A stretch of DNA of 64,000 nt from positions 1 through 64,000 of the forward strand of contig CAZEFM010000003.1 of assembly GCA_964511575.1 (NCBI GenBank), written 5' to 3'. Source of the DNA: CALKHT01 sp964511575 (GTDB lineage: Bacteria > Planctomycetota > Phycisphaerae > Phycisphaerales > Phycisphaeraceae). The number at the start of each line of letters is the position of its first letter. Position 1 is the first letter of the stretch. Shown here in pieces: positions 27,644 through 35,422 of the stretch. The notes under the pieces were generated by a model. The model ran no database searches, had not been told where the DNA came from, and worked only from the letters and a program-made list of their open reading frames with translations. Position numbers and translations under genes: made by a program.

Positions 27644-28696
27644 TTGAACCTCGACGACATCTTAAGCTGGTTCAGCGTGGATATGGGCATTGACCTGGGC
27701 ACGTGCAACACGCTGGTGTGCGTGCGTGGCGAAGGGATCGTTCTGAACGAGCCTTCAGTGGTCGCGGTGCGCAAAGGCACGAACCAGGTGCTTCAGAACG
27801 GCAACGCGGTGGGCTGGGTCGCCAAGGAGATGCTGGGCAAGACCCCCGGGTCGATCACCGCGATCCGTCCGTTGAAGGATGGCGTGATCAGCGACTTTGA
27901 GATCACCGAGGCGATGCTGGGCTATTTCATCCGGAAGGTGAACGGCAAGCGTCCGTTTCTCAAGCCGCGGGTGGTGATCGCGGTGCCGTCGGGCATTACG
28001 GCGGTGGAAAAGCGCGCGGTGCTCGAATCGGCTGAGCGTGCCGGCGCCCGGCGGGTGTATCTCGTCGAGGAGCCGATGGCGGCGGGGATCGGCGCGAACC
28101 TGCCGATCGTCGAAGCGACGGCGAGCATGATCGTGGACATCGGCGGCGGGACGACGGAAGTCGCCATCATGTCGCTGGCGGACATCGCCCAGTGCGAATC
28201 GGTGCGCGTGGCGGGCGATGACCTGGACGAAGCGATCATCAACCACATGAAAAAAGCGTACAACCTGATGATCGGCGAGCAGTCCGCCGAACGCATCAAG
28301 ATCGAAATCGGCTCGGCGGTGTCGGACGGCGACACGCGGACGATGGAGGTGCGCGGCCGGGACATGATCTCCGGCCTGCCGCGCAAAACGGTGATCACCT
28401 CCGACGAGATCACCGAATGTCTTCAGGAGCCGTTGCAGGCGATCGTGGAAACGGTGACGCGCACGCTGGAACGGACGGAGCCTGAACTGGCGGCGGACCT
28501 CGTCGACAACGGGATCGCGCTCGCCGGGGGTGGGGCGCTTCTGCGCAACCTGGACGTGATGATTTCCAACGCCACGGGTCTGGACGTGCGCATCGCCGAT
28601 GACCCTCTGACCTGTGTCGCCCGCGGCACTGCGATCTACCTCGAACACCTTGAGGAATGGAAGCAGACCATGGAAAGCGACATGGACGAACTGTGA
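27644..28696 (+). CDS. mreB: Rod-shape actin MreB
   Basis: A 350-residue actin-family ATPase that polymerises under the membrane and guides cell-wall synthesis in rods. Phosphate-1 loop MGIDLGTCNTLVCVRGEG, connect-1 region VVIAVPSGITAVEKRAV, phosphate-2 loop IVDIGGGTTEVAIMSL and adenosine loop GIALAGGGALLRNLDVMI are all present. The open frame starts at 27521 but the homologous protein begins at LNLDDILSWFS. I take the TTG at 27644, which has GGAAG about 6 nt upstream and gives the normal MreB length. mreC and mreD follow, each separated by a gap holding an inverted-repeat element. Confidence 0.95.
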   Translation: MNLDDILSWFSVDMGIDLGTCNTLVCVRGEGIVLNEPSVVAVRKGTNQVLQNGNAVGWVAKEMLGKTPGSITAIRPLKDGVISDFEITEAMLGYFIRKVNGKRPFLKPRVVIAVPSGITAVEKRAVLESAERAGARRVYLVEEPMAAGIGANLPIVEATASMIVDIGGGTTEVAIMSLADIAQCESVRVAGDDLDEAIINHMKKAYNLMIGEQSAERIKIEIGSAVSDGDTRTMEVRGRDMISGLPRKTVITSDEITECLQEPLQAIVETVTRTLERTEPELAADLVDNGIALAGGGALLRNLDVMISNATGLDVRIADDPLTCVARGTAIYLEHLEEWKQTMESDMDEL

Positions 28697-28701
28697 CGCG
28701 G

Positions 28702-28815
28702 GAAATTCGAAACTCGAAACCCGAATGACGAAAGAAATTCGAAGTCCGAAATTCGAGCGTTGAGCTTCGGATTTGGAATTTGCTTCGTCAATGGAATTTC
28801 GCCGTTCGATATTTC
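28702..28815. repeat. Imperfect hairpin of TTCGAA-type words between mreB and mreC
   Basis: The left arm carries GAAATTCGAA, then TGACGAAAGAAATTCGAAG and TCCGAA; the right arm reversed reads TGACGAAGCAAATTCCAAAT then CCGAA, matching 21 of 25 positions. The element fills the gap between mreB and mreC. A relative lies at 30347-30466. Confidence 0.7.
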
Positions 28816-28822
28816 TCAAACG

Positions 28823-29692
28823 ATGCCCGCCTCACGCTTCAACCCGCGCACCGTTCTGGCCGGCCTGGTGGTCGTGCTGCTGGTGTGTTCGTTGCTGCCG
28901 TCGCGATATGCGACGCTGGTGGCGCGGCCGGCGGCGTCGCTGGTGACGATCGCCATCAACCCGCTGACGTATCCGCTCACCGGATTCGGCGCGCGTTGGC
29001 GTTCACCGGGGCCCCTGCCGCGCGAATCGCTGCCCGAGCACATGCTGCGGCTGCGCAACGATGAACTGGTGCAGGAAAACGAGCAGTTGCGGCTGATGCT
29101 CATCGACGCCGCCCGACAGTTGGCCGAGTACGAGATGATCGATCAGTACGCGGTACGGCTGCGGTTCAACCTCGAAGGCATGGGCCGCATCTACGCCCCC
29201 GTCACGCAGTCGTACAACAAGCGGCTGGTGGTGAGTCAGGGCCGATCGCGCGGCATGCGCGAGGAACTGATCGTGGTGCACGGCCCGCACCTGGTGGGAC
29301 AGGTCAGCGAGTGCACGCCGATGTCCTCAACCATTCGCCTGCTCACCGCGCCGGACGGCCCGGCCCGGCAGAAGCTCGACGTTCGGATCATCGGTTCGCC
29401 GAGCGACCCGCAGCGTGCGGGGGTTGAGATGCCGCTTCAGTTGTCGCTGGACGAGGATGGCAATGGCTTTGTCGCGCAGTGCCGTGCCACCGATCCGATT
29501 GCCGAAGGCGATCTGGCGGTGATGGCGGACCGCCGATGGCGTACGGAGGCACAGGGTTTTTTCGTGGGTCAGGTGACGAAGGTGGAGCCTGATCCGAACA
29601 ACCGTTTGACGTTCCGCCGGGTCACGGTCACGCCGATCGTTCCGCTGGAATACGTGGACCACGTGGTGGCACTGGTGCCGGCACAGGAATGA
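28823..29692 (+). CDS. mreC: Rod-shape-determining protein MreC
   Basis: A 289-residue protein with an N-terminal membrane helix (VLAGLVVVLLVCSLLP), a periplasmic coiled coil (about 70-105, LRLRNDELVQENEQLRLMLI) and the MreC beta-barrel pair. The latter has GRIYAPVTQSYNKRLVVSQG, the G...G loop RSRGMREELIVVHGPHLVGQ and DLAVMADRRW. MreC links MreB filaments to the periplasmic wall-synthesis enzymes. I start at ATG 28823; the frame extends upstream to 28760 through the repeat element, which is not protein-like. Order mreB-mreC-mreD is the standard one. Confidence 0.9.
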   Translation: MPASRFNPRTVLAGLVVVLLVCSLLPSRYATLVARPAASLVTIAINPLTYPLTGFGARWRSPGPLPRESLPEHMLRLRNDELVQENEQLRLMLIDAARQLAEYEMIDQYAVRLRFNLEGMGRIYAPVTQSYNKRLVVSQGRSRGMREELIVVHGPHLVGQVSECTPMSSTIRLLTAPDGPARQKLDVRIIGSPSDPQRAGVEMPLQLSLDEDGNGFVAQCRATDPIAEGDLAVMADRRWRTEAQGFFVGQVTKVEPDPNNRLTFRRVTVTPIVPLEYVDHVVALVPAQE

Positions 29693-29697
29693 AAGCA

Positions 29698-29753
29698 ATT
29701 TGGTGAATGGGTGATGTAACGGAACACGTGCGTTTCACCAATCGCCCAATCAC
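29698..29753. repeat. Inverted TTTGGTGA-word repeat between mreC and mreD
   Basis: The left arm GGTGAATGGGTGAT (29702-29715) and the reversed right arm GGTGATTGGGCGAT match 12 of 14. It belongs to the same word family as 24966-25025 and 33620-33719 and fills most of the mreC-mreD gap. Confidence 0.6.
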
Positions 29754-29783
29754 CACTTGCCGAAATTCGCAATCCGAAATCGC

Positions 29784-30335
29784 ATGAACTGGCCCATGTT
29801 CGGCATCCTGGCGTTTGTCATGCTCGTGCTGGAGCGCGGGCTGCACCCGTTGCTTGCGCTGGGCGATTCGGTCAGTCCGAGTTTTCTGCTCATTCTGCTG
29901 GTGTATGTGGGCATGTTCGCCCCACCGCTCACGGCGGCGTTCGCGGCGGTCGTGCTCGGCGCGCTGGTGGATGTCACCAACCCGCTGGCGATGCTCCCCC
30001 CCGTCGGGCTCAAGCCGATCATCGGACCGCATGCCCTGGGCTTTCTCGTCGGAGCGTATGCGCTGATTCAACTGCGCGGCATGATCTTTCGCGGCTCCCC
30101 CGTCACGATGGCGATCGTCGTGTTCCTCGTGGGCACGTTCGTCAGCCTCACCACCGTCTTTCTCCTGGGGATGCGCGGCTTCATCGCTGAACCGATCATC
30201 GGCTTCTCCCCCGTCGAGGACCTGGTCCACCGCTTCCTCGTCCTGCTCTACACCGCGGCGATGGCGCTGCCCGTCGGCTGGCTGCTGAGCAAAGCGACGC
30301 CGTTGCTCGCGTTCAGCTACGGAAAGATGCGATAG
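29784..30335 (+). CDS. mreD: MreD-like membrane protein
   Basis: A 183-residue protein with about five or six membrane helices (WPMFGILAFVMLVLERGL, SFLLILLVYVGMFAPPLTAAFAAVVLGALVDV, HALGFLVGAYALI, VTMAIVVFLVGTFVSLTTVFLLG, LLYTAAMALPVGWLL). MreD proteins are short, poorly conserved membrane partners of MreC and RodA/PBP2; the ALVDV loop after the second helix pair and the position behind mreC support the name. I start at ATG 29784; the frame continues to a TTG at 29757 inside the repeat-rich gap. The 3' end faces the LptC/OstA-like gene. Confidence 0.8.
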   Translation: MNWPMFGILAFVMLVLERGLHPLLALGDSVSPSFLLILLVYVGMFAPPLTAAFAAVVLGALVDVTNPLAMLPPVGLKPIIGPHALGFLVGAYALIQLRGMIFRGSPVTMAIVVFLVGTFVSLTTVFLLGMRGFIAEPIIGFSPVEDLVHRFLVLLYTAAMALPVGWLLSKATPLLAFSYGKMR

Positions 30336-30346
30336 GGCTTGAATGC

Positions 30347-30466
30347 AAGTTCGAACGACGAATGACGAACCAAGTTCGAAGTTCGAAGTTCGAGACAATC
30401 GACGTGGTCACCTTTCCCTGTCGGCCATTCGGTATTGGGCCTTCGAGTTCTTTCGTCGTTCGATCT
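30347..30466. repeat. Inverted TTCGAA-word repeat between mreD and the LptC/OstA-like gene
   Basis: An exact 12-nt inverted repeat TCGAACGACGAA (30351-30362) / TTCGTCGTTCGA (30452-30463), with further GTTCGAA words between. It occupies the whole gap between two convergent genes and could also act as a bidirectional terminator, though it lacks a T run. Confidence 0.65.
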
Positions 30467-30467
30467 T

Positions 30468-33400
30468 CTACTGAACCGGCGCTCTGCCCGGCCCGGGGCT
30501 GTCGATCCGGATCGCATCCCGCCGCAGGTCCCAGCGAAAGCGTTTGGCGGTCATGGGGGTGGGTCGGCCTTCCTGGATGACCTGCGTGACGCCGCCTTCC
30601 TCCGCGTGGAGCAGAACGGTTTCGTCTTCGCCGGTGTAGAGCAGGTGGTCGGTGGTGATGGTGTATTGGTTGGAAACGATCTGCACGTGTTCATCGGCCC
30701 GGATGGCGACGACGCCGGGCTGTGGGCCGCGTTCACTGAGCCAGGCGTTGAGGCCGCCCGTTTCCTCCAGGTCCGCCACGAGGGTGGCGCAGTCGAGCTG
30801 CAGCTTCTCCTGCCTGCCCTGCGGCCGATGCACCATGTGAACACGGTCGCGGATGGTCATGTCGTTGCGTTCGGCATCGAGCGTGAGCGAACCATGCCAG
30901 GTGAATACCGTGGCGCCCTGCCCGGTGAACGCAACGGGTGAGGCGGCGTTGTCTGCTTCGGCGGCGGCTCGGGACGGTTTGCGACGCTCATCCTGCACGA
31001 GCATGGAGCCGGCACCGACGACGTTGACCTGCCCCGTGGGGTGGTCGAAGACGATGCACGGCCCGGCGAGGCGCAGGCGTGTGGCAAGCTGCTGATTGGG
31101 CGCATCGACCCAGCTTTCGCTGAGGAGGGTGGCATCGCCCTGAGCGATGACCTGTCGGATCGCGCGTTCGCCGCCGAGCATCCGCCGCATCATCGGCTCG
31201 CTGGTGTCGACGATGGTGCCGGCGACCGGCGCGGGGGCATCGTCCACCTGAGCGAACATGAGGTCGAGGCGCTGCGAGGTGGAACGGGTGGTGTCGTTGC
31301 CGTTGCGGGCATCGACGGTGACGTCGCCGACGAAGCTGGCTTCGCCACGGGCATCATCGAAGCGCAGCGCCTCGGTCCAGCGGATGGTGGCCAGGTGCTG
31401 CGGGTCGTGAACGAACGCGATGGGCGCGTTGGGTTGCGGCTCGGCCCGTTCATCGAGGGCGAAGTACAGCCTGCCGGGGCCATGCACTTCGAGCGTCCTG
31501 GCGGGTTCCACCATGGTGATGTGGTTGCCGACGAGCAGGCCGTCGTGCGTTTGCAGGTTGACGGGTTTGCCTTCCGTGCCGTGGAGGTCGACCTGCCCGG
31601 CATCGACGATGGCGATGAGCAGATCGGCGGTGATGGCGACGTTCTGCTCCGCCCGCTCCACGCGCACATGATGCCGGGCGGTCATGCGCCGCACCGGCGG
31701 CAGCGCGTTGTCAGCGTCGGCATCGTCGCTGCCCGCTTCGCTGTCCAGTTCGACGAGCACCTCGCCCGCCCAGAGTTTGTGCTCGGGCTGCTCGGCGTAG
31801 ACATCGCCCCGCGCGGTGAGCGTGGCGGGTTGGAGCCGGCCGGCCGCATCGGGTTGCGTGGCAATGGCGAGCGCATCGCTGCGCATCGTCAGCTCATCCT
31901 GCGGACGTTTGCCGCGGGCGAAGATGCGCACGTTGCCCAGCGCATCGATGGCTTCGATGCCCTGTTCATCATCCACCATCTCGCCGAAGCGCAGCGCGAG
32001 TTGGTCGGTGTCGAGTTCGAACGCGTCCTGTCGCACCGCGACGTTGCCGTGGAACGTGGCGTTCCGCAGCGCGGTGAAGTGCAGCGGCCCCGGGTCGGCG
32101 TCGGCCTTGTCACGCGGAGCAAAGACGAGGTCCAGCCGATCGTGCCAGGCGATGCGCATGTCCGGCGGAAGACGCGGCGGATCACCGGCGCGCGGCTCAT
32201 CCTTACCGGCACGACCACGCAGTTCACCCGCCCCGTGCAGCACCGCGGAACCCTCACGCTGGTTCACCACCATGCGTTCGGTCTGCACGTTGCCCAGTTC
32301 AGGCGACGAAATAACAACCGGCTGATGCAATCCCTGAAACGCTTCGAAGACGCCCGTGCTGCTGACGAAGTTGACGCTGCCCGCGAGGATGGCGGCCGGC
32401 TTGTCGCCACGCGTTTCGATGCGCACCGGCGCGCCCCAGAGCTGCAGTTGCACATCGTCGGCCGTCAGGGCGGCGGGCGGCGTCTCCTGCGGGGCGACGA
32501 TCAACGCGCCGCGCCAGGTGATGGTCATGTCATCGGCCGCGACCGGCATGAGCGACGCTGGCTCAGGTGGCGCGGGGATGTCGCTGTCGAAACTGCTCTC
32601 GTTGGTGCGATGCGGAGGCGCGGCAGGTGTTCGGGGTGTCGACCGCTCCGTCGTGGAGGGAGGCGCATCGCCTGTCGACTGCGGCTCATCGAAGACTTCA
32701 TCGCTCACGGCGTTGCTCGTCAGCGCGAAGATCAACGCCAACTCATCCGCATCGATCGCCATGTCGGCACTGACGACCTTCACATCCTCATCCAACGTGG
32801 CGCGGTAGAAGTTCGCATCGGCGGCAACGGACGATGGCTCGCGCGGCTGACGCGGTTGACGCGGCGCGGCATCGCTGGTGGTTGCATCCGGTGAGGCGGT
32901 TTCAAACGTGTCGGCGGCGATGCGCAGTTGATCGCCGCGCAGAATTTCCAGCCGGTCGACCTGCTTCTTCGCGGCGTTGTAGTTCAGTCGCAGCCCCGTG
33001 CCGCGAAAATCGAACCGGGCGCTGGTAGCGTGCACCGGCGAGTCGCTTTCGATCATGCCCAGGTCCAGGTCGAACGTCGCCTCATCGAGGAACAGCCGCA
33101 GCTTGATGTCGGGCGAATCGTTGCTGAGGTCGACGACGCGGCCGTCCTGTGCATCGAAAAGGGTGAGCACCACGTTGCGCCGCAGCCGTCCGCCGCGCAA
33201 CTGTTCATCGGGCAGGTTGAACGTGCCTTCGAGCGCCTGAACCTGCAGGACGCGGCGATACGGTTCCATGTGGATGCGCACCCCGGGCATCGCCACTTCC
33301 CAGATGCCCTGCGGCTTGCGCGCGCTGGATGCCCAGTGCAGTTCGGTCAGTTGCGTGCCATCGTCGCTGGGCAGCGTGGCCCGGCCGCGACCCGAACCCG

Positions 33401-33587
33401 CCAGCTTGTCGTGCAGCGACCGCTCGCTGGCGGCCTCCAGATCGAACGGCGGTGCATCCACGTTCCCGGCATCGCGGATGTTGCGCTCCTGTTGTGGCGG
33501 CGGATCGCCCCCCGCCAGAAACGCGACCAAAAGCACCAGCGCTCCCAGCACCACCGCCCCACCGATTATGGCGACCCGTTGAATCAT
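30468..33587 (-). CDS. Large LptC/OstA(LptA)-like envelope protein
   Basis: A 1039-residue protein with one N-terminal membrane helix (VAIIGGAVVLGALVLLVAFLAG, about 5-26). The segment around 90-225 has an LptC-like pattern: WEVAMPGVRIHMEPYRRVLQ, then SARFDFRGTGLRLNYN and VDRLEILRGDQLRIAADTFE. The rest repeats OstA-like motifs: LYAEQ-style strands, NHITMVEPARTLEVHGPGRL, ITTDHLLYTGEDETVLLHAE. In LPS transport LptC and LptA are separate proteins of about 190 residues that form a beta-jellyroll bridge; a chain this long could span more of the periplasm. That reading is inference. Ser/Pro/Thr linkers near 230 and 300-340 separate the parts. A TAAACT lies 6 nt before the ATG, so the mRNA may be leaderless. 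Confidence 0.7.
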   Translation of the reverse strand: MIQRVAIIGGAVVLGALVLLVAFLAGGDPPPQQERNIRDAGNVDAPPFDLEAASERSLHDKLAGSGRGRATLPSDDGTQLTELHWASSARKPQGIWEVAMPGVRIHMEPYRRVLQVQALEGTFNLPDEQLRGGRLRRNVVLTLFDAQDGRVVDLSNDSPDIKLRLFLDEATFDLDLGMIESDSPVHATSARFDFRGTGLRLNYNAAKKQVDRLEILRGDQLRIAADTFETASPDATTSDAAPRQPRQPREPSSVAADANFYRATLDEDVKVVSADMAIDADELALIFALTSNAVSDEVFDEPQSTGDAPPSTTERSTPRTPAAPPHRTNESSFDSDIPAPPEPASLMPVAADDMTITWRGALIVAPQETPPAALTADDVQLQLWGAPVRIETRGDKPAAILAGSVNFVSSTGVFEAFQGLHQPVVISSPELGNVQTERMVVNQREGSAVLHGAGELRGRAGKDEPRAGDPPRLPPDMRIAWHDRLDLVFAPRDKADADPGPLHFTALRNATFHGNVAVRQDAFELDTDQLALRFGEMVDDEQGIEAIDALGNVRIFARGKRPQDELTMRSDALAIATQPDAAGRLQPATLTARGDVYAEQPEHKLWAGEVLVELDSEAGSDDADADNALPPVRRMTARHHVRVERAEQNVAITADLLIAIVDAGQVDLHGTEGKPVNLQTHDGLLVGNHITMVEPARTLEVHGPGRLYFALDERAEPQPNAPIAFVHDPQHLATIRWTEALRFDDARGEASFVGDVTVDARNGNDTTRSTSQRLDLMFAQVDDAPAPVAGTIVDTSEPMMRRMLGGERAIRQVIAQGDATLLSESWVDAPNQQLATRLRLAGPCIVFDHPTGQVNVVGAGSMLVQDERRKPSRAAAEADNAASPVAFTGQGATVFTWHGSLTLDAERNDMTIRDRVHMVHRPQGRQEKLQLDCATLVADLEETGGLNAWLSERGPQPGVVAIRADEHVQIVSNQYTITTDHLLYTGEDETVLLHAEEGGVTQVIQEGRPTPMTAKRFRWDLRRDAIRIDSPGPGRAPVQ

Positions 33588-33593
33588 GTGTGC

Positions 33594-33599
33594 AGTTTA
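33594..33599 (-). promoter_or_regulatory. -10 TAAACT of the LptC/OstA-like gene
   Basis: On the minus strand TAAACT, then GCACAC, then the ATG at 33587. There is no Shine-Dalgarno. It forms a divergent pair with the TAAACT at 33729-33734 on the other side of the hairpin. Confidence 0.5.
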
Positions 33600-33619
33600 T
33601 CGCGATGGAGGGGCGAAGG

Positions 33620-33719
33620 GGGATTTGGTGATGGGGCGAGGTGGCGATTGGGTGCGGTGGGGATCCTGCGTGCGGCGATTTCATCACCAAATTGGCGAAT
33701 CGCCCCGTCACCAAATCCC
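33620..33719. repeat. Long inverted repeat (GATTTGGTGA family) between divergent promoters
   Basis: Arms at 33620-33639 and 33700-33719 match at 19 of 20 positions (GGGATTTGGTGATGGGGCGA and its complement). The inner part has further GGCGATTGGGTG / CACCAAATTGGCGA words. It sits between two divergent start-proximal -10 boxes. Confidence 0.75.
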
Positions 33720-33728
33720 TTCTCTCGT

Positions 33729-33734
33729 TAAACT
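33729..33734 (+). promoter_or_regulatory. -10 TAAACT of the siroheme gene
   Basis: TAAACT followed by 7 nt and the ATG at 33742, no Shine-Dalgarno. The -35 region overlaps the right arm of the adjacent hairpin and has no good match. Confidence 0.45.
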
Positions 33735-33741
33735 ATTACCC

Positions 33742-34368
33742 ATGCGCGATTTGCCGGTCATGCTGAACGTTCGCGGCAGGCGGTGTGTCGTCGTGGGGGG
33801 TGGCGCGGTGGCCAGACGGCGGGCGGCGGCACTGACGGCGGCGGGGGCTCAGGTCACCGTCATCGCCCCGGATGTCACCTTTGCCGAGCCGGGCGTCGCC
33901 GTCGAGCGGCGGGCCTACCATACAGGCGACCTCGCCGGGGCGTTCGCCGTGGTCATCGCCACTGATGACCCGCAGGTGAACGCGGCCGCAGCGGAAGAGG
34001 CCCGGCAGGCGGGCGTGCTGATCAACCGGGCGGACGACCCGGCCGCGGGCGATTTCACGGTGCCGGCCCACGTCCACCGCGGGCCGATCACCCTTGCGGT
34101 GCACACCGGGGGCGTGTCCCCCCCTGCCGCGGCGGCGATCCGCGATGAACTGGCGGCCGCGCTCGCCCCGCACTGGCAGACGCTGCTGGAGACGATCGCG
34201 CCGTACCGCGGCCGACTGCAGGCGGCGTGCCCCGACCCGGCCGAGCGACAGCGCCGGCTGACCGCGCTGAGCAGCGGCGAAGCGGTGGAAGCGCTGCGGC
34301 AAGGCGGGGTGGAAGGGCTGCGGGCGTATTGCGAGGCGATCGTGGGCGAGGCGGCGAGGGAGAAATAG
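33742..34368 (+). CDS. Precorrin-2 dehydrogenase / sirohydrochlorin ferrochelatase-type protein (CysG N-terminal family)
   Basis: A 208-residue protein of the CysG-N/SirC/Met8 family, which oxidises precorrin-2 to sirohydrochlorin with NAD and in some members adds iron to make siroheme. The NAD site VVVGGGAVARRRAAALTAAG is near residues 16-35, followed by AGAFAVVIATDD and the family block VLINRADDPAAGDFTVPAHV, then ITLAVHTGGVSPPAAAAIRDE. The C-terminal helical part is short and there is no methyltransferase domain. The start at 33742 fits family length; the frame extends upstream into the repeat. It is followed by a HemX/CcsA-like gene and hemA, so it belongs to a tetrapyrrole cluster. Confidence 0.88.
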   Translation: MRDLPVMLNVRGRRCVVVGGGAVARRRAAALTAAGAQVTVIAPDVTFAEPGVAVERRAYHTGDLAGAFAVVIATDDPQVNAAAAEEARQAGVLINRADDPAAGDFTVPAHVHRGPITLAVHTGGVSPPAAAAIRDELAAALAPHWQTLLETIAPYRGRLQAACPDPAERQRRLTALSSGEAVEALRQGGVEGLRAYCEAIVGEAAREK

Positions 34369-34369
34369 C

Positions 34370-34444
34370 CGGTAAGCAATAATCCATCGCCCATTTGCAA
34401 TGTGGGAGGCGACAACCCCAAGTCGCCGCGTTGGCAATTACAAT
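34370..34444. repeat. Word-repeat gap with -10 TACAAT before the HemX/CcsA-like gene
   Basis: The gap holds CAATAATCCATCGCCCATTT and TGCAATGTGGGAGGCGAC words, with a TTGGCAATTACAAT stretch at its end. TACAAT (34439-34444) lies 9 nt before the ATG at 34454, with no Shine-Dalgarno, so a short-leader transcript may start here. Confidence 0.45.
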
Positions 34445-34453
34445 GGTTCGTTC

Positions 34454-35422
34454 ATGCCTGACCACCTGACCACCACGAGTCTTGTCATTCTCACGCTGCT
34501 GTCGGCAGCGGCGAGCGTGATGGCGTGGTGGCGTTTGTGGCGACCGGGCACGGGGTGGGCGGGGGCTGGCGTGCAGCGATTGCTGCTGACGATGTGCGGC
34601 GTGGGGAGTTTGGCGCTGTTCGCGTACCGGGCGCTGGTGGTGCATCAGGGCTGGGAGCCGCTGCAGGCGCATGTGGATGGGCTGGTGCTCATTGCCGCGC
34701 TGGTGGCGGCCACGGTGTTTTTCTTGCAGGCGCCGTCGCGCGTGCCGGGCATCGCGCCGTTCGGTTTGCCGGTGCTCACCGTGCTGCTCGCCTGGGCGAT
34801 CTGTGCCAGCAGCTTCACGCTCGAAGGGTTCGCCATCACGTCGATCTGGAGCAGCGTGCATCTGGCATCGGTGTATGTGGGCACGTTCTTCCTCGCTGTC
34901 GCGGCGGTGGCGGGCGGCAGCTTCCTGCACGCCCAGCGCCGGCTGCGCAGCAAACGGGCGGTGAGCGACCCCTCCCCCGTTGCGAGCCTCGAAACCATTG
35001 AAACGCTCATCGTTCGCACCAGCGCGCTGGGCTTTGCCATCCTGAGTCTGGGGCTGATCACCGGGCTGGTGATTGTCGCATCGGTGGCGGACAACAAGCT
35101 GGGCGATGGCTGGTGGTACTCGCCCAAGATCATGCTGGCGACGACGGTGTGGCTGATTTATGCCGTCATCACCAACGTACGCCACACCACCACGTTCCGC
35201 GGGGCACGCGCCGCCTGGCTGAGCATCGCGGGACTGGTGCTGCTGCTGGTGACGTTCGGCGTGGTGACGAGCATGAGCAAGGCGCAAAGCCACGAGCCGA
35301 GCCCCACCCCGCCGCCCGCCGTGGAGGAATCGACGCCTGCCAACGACGACAAGGAAACCATCGACAGCACGGTGCGGCATGATGTGGTCGCATGGATGGG
35401 AGGGCACGCATGCAGATTCTGA
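34454..35422 (+). CDS. HemX / cytochrome c assembly (CcsA)-family membrane protein
   Basis: A 322-residue protein with about eight membrane helices. The C-terminal core GDGWWYSPKIMLATTVWLIYAVI then NVRHTTTFRG corresponds to the Trp-rich loop and helix of CcsA/HemX proteins. HemX-type members sit beside hemA and tune glutamyl-tRNA reductase levels; CcsA-type members deliver haem for cytochrome c maturation. The gene overlaps hemA by 13 nt, which favours the HemX role and translational coupling. The last 35 residues are polar and Pro/Glu-rich. I start at ATG 34454; the frame extends to 34400 through the repeat gap. Confidence 0.8.
   Translation: MPDHLTTTSLVILTLLSAAASVMAWWRLWRPGTGWAGAGVQRLLLTMCGVGSLALFAYRALVVHQGWEPLQAHVDGLVLIAALVAATVFFLQAPSRVPGIAPFGLPVLTVLLAWAICASSFTLEGFAITSIWSSVHLASVYVGTFFLAVAAVAGGSFLHAQRRLRSKRAVSDPSPVASLETIETLIVRTSALGFAILSLGLITGLVIVASVADNKLGDGWWYSPKIMLATTVWLIYAVITNVRHTTTFRGARAAWLSIAGLVLLLVTFGVVTSMSKAQSHEPSPTPPPAVEESTPANDDKETIDSTVRHDVVAWMGGHACRF

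Noticed and set aside
30351..30463. Classical rho-independent terminator between mreD and the LptC/OstA-like gene
   Set aside because: The inverted repeat is real but its arms are 90 nt apart and no T run follows, so it fits the word-repeat family better.
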